In this document: piece by piece, positions 5,338-8,984 of the stretch | Numbering within the stretch: position 1 is the first letter of the stretch | Layout of the letters: every line of letters starts with the position of its first letter | Assembly (NCBI GenBank): GCA_944358375.1 | Contig: CALVQT010000022.1 | Coordinates: forward strand, 1-8,984 | Source of the DNA: an uncultured Bacilli bacterium | Lineage (GTDB): Bacteria; Bacillota_I; Bacilli_A; RF39; UBA660 | Reading direction: 5' to 3' | DNA: 8,984 nucleotides | Made by a program: the position numbers and the translations under genes | The notes under the pieces: generated by a model | What the model saw: only the letters and a program-made list of their open reading frames with translations | What the model was told of the DNA's origin: nothing | The model's database searches: none

Positions 5338-5366
5338 AAAAAGAGCCTATTATTTTTGATAAGCCC
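5338..5366 (-). terminator. Intrinsic terminator of the small membrane protein operon
   Basis: On the minus strand GGGCTTAT (5359-5366) pairs with ATAGGCTC (5343-5350) over 8 positions with two wobbles. TTTTT (5338-5342) follows. It lies about 28 nt beyond the stop codon of the second gene. Confidence 0.65.
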
Positions 5367-5393
5367 ATTGAAATCTAATTCATAAATTGTATG

Positions 5394-5600
5394 TTATATA
5401 CATGATATTATTATTAAAGATATTCCAATTATTAGAAAGATAATTCCCCATACTCTTACTGCCCAAATTACTTTTTTATTATTATGAAGCCCTTTCATTT
5501 GTAAAAAAGCAGTATCTGGAGATTTTAAATTTAAAAATAATTTTGGAAATATTATCAATAGAGTTGATATTATACTTATAACTATTCCTATAATCAACAT
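5394..5600 (-). CDS. Small two-helix membrane protein (68 aa)
   Basis: Two hydrophobic segments (about residues 2-20 and 46-67) flank a short polar loop, LKSPDTAFLQMKGLHNNKK. There are no catalytic motifs. The pattern IIFPKLF near the end of helix 1 and a WAVRVWGIIFLIIGI second helix recall small DUF6199-like membrane proteins, but this is a weak resemblance. AAAGGAG lies 9-10 nt before the ATG. It is the second gene of a two-gene unit, 24 nt after its neighbour, which encodes another two-helix protein, and is followed by a terminator. Function unknown; the product should sit in the cytoplasmic membrane. Confidence 0.8.
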   Translation of the reverse strand: MLIIGIVISIISTLLIIFPKLFLNLKSPDTAFLQMKGLHNNKKVIWAVRVWGIIFLIIGISLIIISCI

Positions 5601-5624
5601 TTTTATTTTCTCCTTTATAAAATA

Positions 5625-5813
5625 CTATTTGTTTTTTTCTTTTTTAAATTTTTCATAAACTGCTAATTTAGAAAATATGGCACAAAATAAACTTGGAATC
5701 ACGGCAAATCCTGCATTTACTTGCCCCTTATTGATTAATACACATCCCGCGCCTATAAAAGTTATAATCATAAATATAAGTGTTAAGACTCTAAATATTT
5801 TTTCTTTATTCAT
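5625..5813 (-). CDS. Small two-helix membrane protein (62 aa)
   Basis: Residues 7-27 (VLTLIFMIITFIGAGCVLI) and about 33-51 (AGFAVIPSLFCAIFSKLAVY) are hydrophobic, and the C-terminus is highly basic (EKFKKEKNK). By the positive-inside rule both ends would face the cytoplasm. GAGGAGG lies 7 nt before the ATG. It is first in the unit with the 68-aa protein. Such tiny paired membrane proteins are common in Bacillota and usually uncharacterised; I do not recognise the family. Confidence 0.8.
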   Translation of the reverse strand: MNKEKIFRVLTLIFMIITFIGAGCVLINKGQVNAGFAVIPSLFCAIFSKLAVYEKFKKEKNK

Positions 5814-5841
5814 TGTTTTTCCTCCTCAACAAAATTGATAT

Positions 5842-5865
5842 TTATCACCTTAATTTCTCAGTGAT
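5842..5865. promoter_or_regulatory. Inverted repeat upstream of the small membrane protein operon
   Basis: TATCAC (5842-5847) and GTGATA (5860-5865) are perfect 6-bp arms separated by 12 nt, about 30-50 nt upstream of the 62-aa gene. It could be an operator or a 5' leader hairpin. No convincing promoter boxes accompany it, so it may be chance. Confidence 0.25.
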
Positions 5866-6341
5866 ATTTATAATAATATTTTAACATTTCATTTAAAATT
5901 ACGAGTTTTATTTTAAGGTCACAATCACTAAAAAATATTTTCATTAATTAATGGTATTATTTGATTTTTTGTGTGATTGAACTTTCATTAATTTTAAATT
6001 TATGTTTTTGGATTTTTTAATTTCACCAACAATTTCTAATTTTTCTTCATTTGCAACATTTAGTATGTATTTTCCTTAATATATGGATTGGCTTTGCCTA
6101 TTTTTTGAATGTTCATACATATTTTATTGAATTTAAACAATTAGTGTAATGTAGATTATACCAGTTCATTATCACAAATTAAATTTTTTACTTTACTAAT
6201 CCTAATTTTATAGTTAAATAAGCCCTTATTAATTATTATTTTTGTTTTATTTCTAGATAGTTGTTTTTATCAATTTTAGATATAAAATAATTTAATGGCC
6301 TTTTTTAAAATTTGCACTCATTATATATACTTTTAAAATTT
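5866..6341. other. Region without an intact gene, containing decayed coding traces
   Basis: No frame of usable length has a start and ribosome binding site. Two minus-strand traces look like former coding sequence. One is the frameshifted gene at 5944-6116. The other is a fragment ending at a stop at 6156-6158 and including GLFNYKIRISKVKNLICDNE. No repeats, tRNA or clear terminator for the hydrolase gene to the right were found. Confidence 0.5.
5944..6116 (-). pseudogene. Frameshifted small gene of unknown function
   Basis: From ATG 6114-6116 the frame gives MNIQKIGKANPYIK and soon hits a TAA at 6060-6062. A one-base shift continues it as YILNVANEEKLEIVGEIKKS and on to a TAA at 5944-5946, about 56 residues in all. 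The joined sequence looks protein-like. An extended -10 (TGGTATAAT) lies 40 nt upstream, but no good ribosome binding site is visible. Family not recognised, and a chance reading cannot be excluded. Confidence 0.35.
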
Positions 6342-7427
6342 TTATAAATTTTGTTGATTTTTATTGTTCTCATTTTCTATTTTATTTATAAATAAAGTTT
6401 TTATAACATCAATAATAAATTCTTTTTCTTTTTTATTCAATTTTTTTGTTTCTCTAATTATAGATATAAAAGTACTTATTTGAGAAGTTTTAGAAGTTGT
6501 TTTTACTTTTGAATAGCTTGTTTCAATTAAATTGAAAATAGTCGTGATAAATTTTTCTCTTTTTGTATAGTCATAATTATTTACCCATTTTGTGATTTTA
6601 TTTTCTAATTGAACGGATGTTTCTGTTCTTATTCCTGTTTCAAAAAATAGCCCAAAACATTGCCACGATGTTGGATCGTGTTGCATAAAGCTTTTAGTAT
6701 TACTTTTAACAATTTTTATATTACCTTGGTGGTTTAAGAGATAAGCTATTATACCATCTTCAGGAGCGAAAGTGATCAATTTATTTTGTATGTTATTCCA
6801 TTCTTTACTATTAAACTGTTCAATATTAAATCCAGGGCCATCATTATTATAAATTACATTAATTCTTTTTTTTATATCTAACTTTGCATACATACTAGCG
6901 CACATAGCTAAATTCCCGCCTTTTGAGTGCCCGCCTATATATATTATTTTGTCTTTTTTCTTTATTGCTTCATTTATATATTTTATTGCTTCTTCTTGTG
7001 CTTTTACTGGAAATTTGTAAGATATTTCAAAGTCTTCTTTCCACCCAATTAATGATTTATCAGTACCTTCATAGGAAACATAAATTTCATTTTTATTAAA
7101 TCTAAAACACATTGCACCAAACTGTGTATTTTCTCTAATTTTTTTATAGTTATATATTTGAATTGTTTTAAATCTTGTTTTTGTAGACATTTCTTTTAGC
7201 AATTTTGTTATTCGCCTATGAAATGAGCTAAAACTATTTATTTTATTTTGGTTAAATTTTCTAAAATAAAGTTTTGATATTTCTTCTAAAGTTATTTTGT
7301 TTTTAAATAATCCTTCATAATCTAAATATATAAGAAGTGAAAATAGTATATTGTCTACTTCATTAAATTTTATTTCATTAAAACTATAATTTCCGTATAT
7401 GTTAATATATTTAATTAAACTGTCCAT
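6342..7427 (-). CDS. Mbeg1-like (DUF2974-type) alpha/beta hydrolase
   Basis: A 361-aa lipase-like protein. Residues 105-135 contain FGAMCFRF and YVSYEGTD, the strand-turn typical of this family. G-H-S168-K-G (166-170) is the GxSxG nucleophile elbow, followed by GNLAMCAS. NNDGPGF (194-200) and APEDGI (221-226) offer the acid (Asp196 or Asp224), and MQHDP gives His250. This completes a plausible Ser-Asp-His triad for ester hydrolysis. There is no signal peptide or membrane segment, so it is probably cytoplasmic. The Lys/Asn-rich tail is unremarkable. The ATG at 7425-7427 was chosen because AGGTGAT (7431-7437) lies just upstream; the reading could open 12 codons earlier but lacks a site there. 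It is divergent from the MBL-fold gene. The physiological substrate is unknown for this family. Confidence 0.8.
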   Translation of the reverse strand: MDSLIKYINIYGNYSFNEIKFNEVDNILFSLLIYLDYEGLFKNKITLEEISKLYFRKFNQNKINSFSSFHRRITKLLKEMSTKTRFKTIQIYNYKKIRENTQFGAMCFRFNKNEIYVSYEGTDKSLIGWKEDFEISYKFPVKAQEEAIKYINEAIKKKDKIIYIGGHSKGGNLAMCASMYAKLDIKKRINVIYNNDGPGFNIEQFNSKEWNNIQNKLITFAPEDGIIAYLLNHQGNIKIVKSNTKSFMQHDPTSWQCFGLFFETGIRTETSVQLENKITKWVNNYDYTKREKFITTIFNLIETSYSKVKTTSKTSQISTFISIIRETKKLNKKEKEFIIDVIKTLFINKIENENNKNQQNL

Positions 7428-7457
7428 TTTATCACCTATATTAATGATATCATATTT

Positions 7458-7486
7458 TTGCACATAAGGTTAGTTTTTGATATAAT
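7458..7486 (+). promoter_or_regulatory. Promoter of the MBL-fold/DUF3006 gene pair
   Basis: TTGCAC (7458-7463), a 17-nt spacer and a perfect TATAAT (7481-7486). The predicted transcription start is near 7493, only about 6 nt before the first ATG and 12 nt before the second. Confidence 0.75.
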
Positions 7487-7498
7487 TTAGTATAGTGA

Positions 7499-8374
7499 AT
7501 GTATATGAATTATTTTAAAAAGTTTTTAATTTTACTCTTTATTATTTTTATTGCATTAGTAGTAAAGTATTATGGGGATTATAGTTTTTCTAGTGATGTA
7601 GAAGTCAATGGTAAGTTTATAGCAAGTTTTATTGATGTAGGGCAAGGAGATAGTATTTTTTTGGAGTTTCCTAATGGAAAAAATATGTTAATAGATGCAG
7701 GGGAAAATTACGAAAGTGAAACTGTTCAAAGTTTTATTAATTCTAAAGGTTATTTTAGTTTAGATTATGTTGTTGGAACGCATCCACATACTGATCATAT
7801 AGGGGGGTTAGAAAGCATTATTAGAAGATATGAAATAGGTGAAATATATCTTCCAAAAGTGGTACATACTAGCAAAACATATGAAAATTTGCTTACGACT
7901 ATTAATGAATTAGGATACAAAGTGAATAGCGCTATTTCTGGTATGGAAATTATCAATGAAAAAGGACTTGAAGTAAAAATTTTATCTCCTAAAAATTCTA
8001 ATTATAGTGAACTCAATAATTATTCAGTTGTAATTAAAATTGTTTTTGGTAACACAAGTTTTCTTTTTATGGGAGATGCTGAAAAGGTTGTTGAGAATGA
8101 GATTTTGAGTGAAGTGAGTGCCGATGTGGTGAAGGTTGGACATCATGGAAGTGATACTTCTTCTAGCAGGGATTTTGTTGAAAGTGTTGGAGCTAAATAT
8201 GCAGTTATTATGTGTGGCGTTGATAATCAATATGATTTGCCTAGTGATGAGGTCGTGAGCAGATGGGAAAATAGTGGTGCAAAAGTTTATAATACAAGTG
8301 TTAATGGTAATATTGTTATGGTTTCTGATGGAAATAATATTAGTGTGGAGGTTCAAGATGAAAGTAATAGTTGA
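7499..8374 (+). CDS. ComEC/Rec2-like MBL-fold hydrolase, membrane-anchored
   Basis: A 291-aa protein of the type resembling the free-standing C-terminal domain of ComEC. A single N-terminal hydrophobic segment (residues 9-23) after KK suggests a signal anchor with the catalytic domain outside. Metal-binding motifs are complete: FIDVGQGDS (44-52), DAG (66-68), THPHTDHIGG (94-103), NNYS (173-176), GDAE (192-195) and HHGS (215-218). It is therefore probably an active metallo-beta-lactamase-fold hydrolase, with a nucleic acid or phosphoester substrate inferred from relatives. The first ATG (7499) and ATG 7505 are both possible starts. Neither has a ribosome binding site, and the promoter is so close that the mRNA may be leaderless. 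The DUF3006 gene overlaps its 3' end by 17 nt, a recurrent pairing in Bacillota. Confidence 0.88.
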   Translation: MYMNYFKKFLILLFIIFIALVVKYYGDYSFSSDVEVNGKFIASFIDVGQGDSIFLEFPNGKNMLIDAGENYESETVQSFINSKGYFSLDYVVGTHPHTDHIGGLESIIRRYEIGEIYLPKVVHTSKTYENLLTTINELGYKVNSAISGMEIINEKGLEVKILSPKNSNYSELNNYSVVIKIVFGNTSFLFMGDAEKVVENEILSEVSADVVKVGHHGSDTSSSRDFVESVGAKYAVIMCGVDNQYDLPSDEVVSRWENSGAKVYNTSVNGNIVMVSDGNNISVEVQDESNS

Positions 8375-8552
8375 TAGGATTGTTGATAATTTTTTGGTTG
8401 TGGAATTACCTGATAAAAGTTTGGGACAAATATCTTTATCTTTAGTTCCAAATGTAAAAGAAGGGGATGTAATTGAACTTAACATTTTAAAAAAAGATAC
8501 TAACGATAGGAAAGTTAGCATCAAAAAGTTAATGGATGATGTTTTTAAATAG
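8358..8552 (+). CDS. DUF3006 family small protein
   Basis: A 64-aa protein beginning MKVIVDRIVDNFLVVELPD, with KEGDVIEL at about 33-40, the usual beta-barrel-like pattern and length of DUF3006. Some MBL-fold proteins carry this domain fused at the C-terminus; here it is a separate overlapping gene, which suggests the two products act together. ATG 8358-8360 was chosen because GGAGG lies 6 nt upstream, inside the MBL gene. An earlier in-frame reading overlaps that gene further and has no site. Its stop codon abuts the stop of the convergent TspO gene, with no gap. Biochemical function unknown. Confidence 0.85.
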   Translation: MKVIVDRIVDNFLVVELPDKSLGQISLSLVPNVKEGDVIELNILKKDTNDRKVSIKKLMDDVFK

Positions 8553-8984
8553 TTAGTTAAGTATATATACTCCAATATTTATGTAAGTAGCATATATTAA
8601 CCATATTAAATATGGAATGAGTAAATATGCTGATATTTTGTTTTGTTTCTTGTAGCTTATAAATAAAAATATGGTTAAAATAACTAAGGCAATAATCCAA
8701 ATTATGGAAATTAGTCTTAACTTTAGTACAAAAAATATAATTGACCAAAGAGAATTAAAAAGTAGTCCAGTATAATATAGTTTAATTGTTTGTTTGTTAT
8801 AATCTTTTTTTCTATATAAATAATATGATGTTCCAATTAATAAATATAAAATGCTCCATGCAATTGGAAATGCTAATTTTGGTGGACTAAGTGGTGGCCT
8901 TTCTAAAAAACTGTAATCAATATAGTTTTTTATTATGATTCCAACTATTCCGCCTATAATGATTGGTAAAAATAATCTAAAAAA
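8553..8984 (-). CDS. TspO/MBR family membrane protein, 3' part (N-terminus beyond right edge)
   Basis: The last 143 codons of a minus-strand gene, in frame to the window edge. The visible protein shows IIIGGIVGIIIKNYI (helix 1), then PPLSPPKLAFPIAWSILYLL, the proline-rich loop and tryptophan motif characteristic of TspO/MBR (tryptophan-rich sensory protein / peripheral benzodiazepine receptor). LLFNSLWSIIFF, IIWIIALVILTIFLFISY and a final IPYLIWLIYATYINIGVYILN helix follow. This gives the five transmembrane helices of the family, with about ten N-terminal residues missing. TspO proteins bind porphyrins and other hydrophobic ligands in the membrane; the role in this type of bacterium is not established. 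It is convergent with the DUF3006 gene, and no terminator is visible between them. Confidence 0.85.
   Translation of the reverse strand, partial: FFRLFLPIIIGGIVGIIIKNYIDYSFLERPPLSPPKLAFPIAWSILYLLIGTSYYLYRKKDYNKQTIKLYYTGLLFNSLWSIIFFVLKLRLISIIWIIALVILTIFLFISYKKQNKISAYLLIPYLIWLIYATYINIGVYILN

Noticed and set aside
7428..7463. Twelve-codon N-terminal extension of the Mbeg1-like hydrolase
   Set aside because: No ribosome binding site at the upstream ATG, while AGGTGAT precedes the chosen start.
8274..8357. N-terminal extension of the DUF3006 protein making a membrane segment
   Set aside because: It lies in the MBL-fold coding region in another frame; DUF3006 proteins start at the MKVIVDR-type motif, and GGAGG lies just before that ATG.
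1018..8374. Mycoplasma-type code with TGA as tryptophan
   Set aside because: TGA ends the ABC-F and MBL-fold genes at the expected lengths, and tryptophan is written TGG throughout.
8024..8575. Long minus-strand open frame opposite the MBL-fold and DUF3006 genes
   Set aside because: Antisense to two well-supported genes, with no family features or ribosome binding site.
8557..8748. Minus-strand 63-codon frame
   Set aside because: Lies in a different frame inside the TspO gene, whose reading shows clear family motifs.

Overview
The window is strongly AT-rich DNA with clean Shine-Dalgarno sites (AAGGAGGT, GGAGG), consensus sigma-A-type promoters and intrinsic terminators. This points to a low-GC Gram-positive bacterium (Bacillota or a relative). 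TGA ends real genes (the ABC-F and MBL-fold genes) and tryptophan is TGG, so the standard bacterial code fits. The organism cannot be named from the window.

Left part (1-1000): a 5' fragment of a gene for an HEXXH protein runs off the left edge on the minus strand. Divergent to it is a short structured RNA with its own promoter and terminator, followed by a frameshifted remnant that looks like the C-terminus of a plasmid Mob/relaxase.

Centre (1018-3864, minus strand): a compact three-gene operon that is the main point of interest. A consensus promoter drives a 21-codon peptide gene with a near-perfect Shine-Dalgarno site. Two hairpins follow, the second resembling an attenuator or terminator. 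Next is an MccB-like ThiF/E1 adenylating enzyme, whose 3' end overlaps an ABC-F ATPase of the antibiotic-resistance (ribosome-protection) type, and the operon ends at a terminator. The layout matches mccA-hairpin-mccB of microcin C clusters, but the peptide ends in Asn-Cys instead of Asn. The only other partner is an ABC-F protein, with no exporter visible. I infer a ribosomally made, post-translationally modified peptide with ribosome-level self-protection. A leader-peptide attenuator controlling the resistance genes is the main alternative.

Right flank of that operon (3900-5366): a divergent, frameshifted methyltransferase-like gene. Then comes a second copy of the structured RNA (33-nt core, 32 identical to the first), an exact 28-bp tandem duplication, and a pseudogene with two in-frame stops. 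The two RNA copies in direct orientation plus Mob debris suggest the operon sits in a decayed mobile island.

Right part (5337-8984): two tiny two-helix membrane proteins in an operon, about 480 bases of decayed sequence, and a Mbeg1/DUF2974-like alpha/beta hydrolase. Divergent to the hydrolase is a ComEC-like MBL-fold hydrolase, apparently with an almost leaderless mRNA, overlapping a DUF3006 gene. Convergent to these is a partial TspO/MBR membrane protein at the right edge. This part looks like ordinary chromosome.
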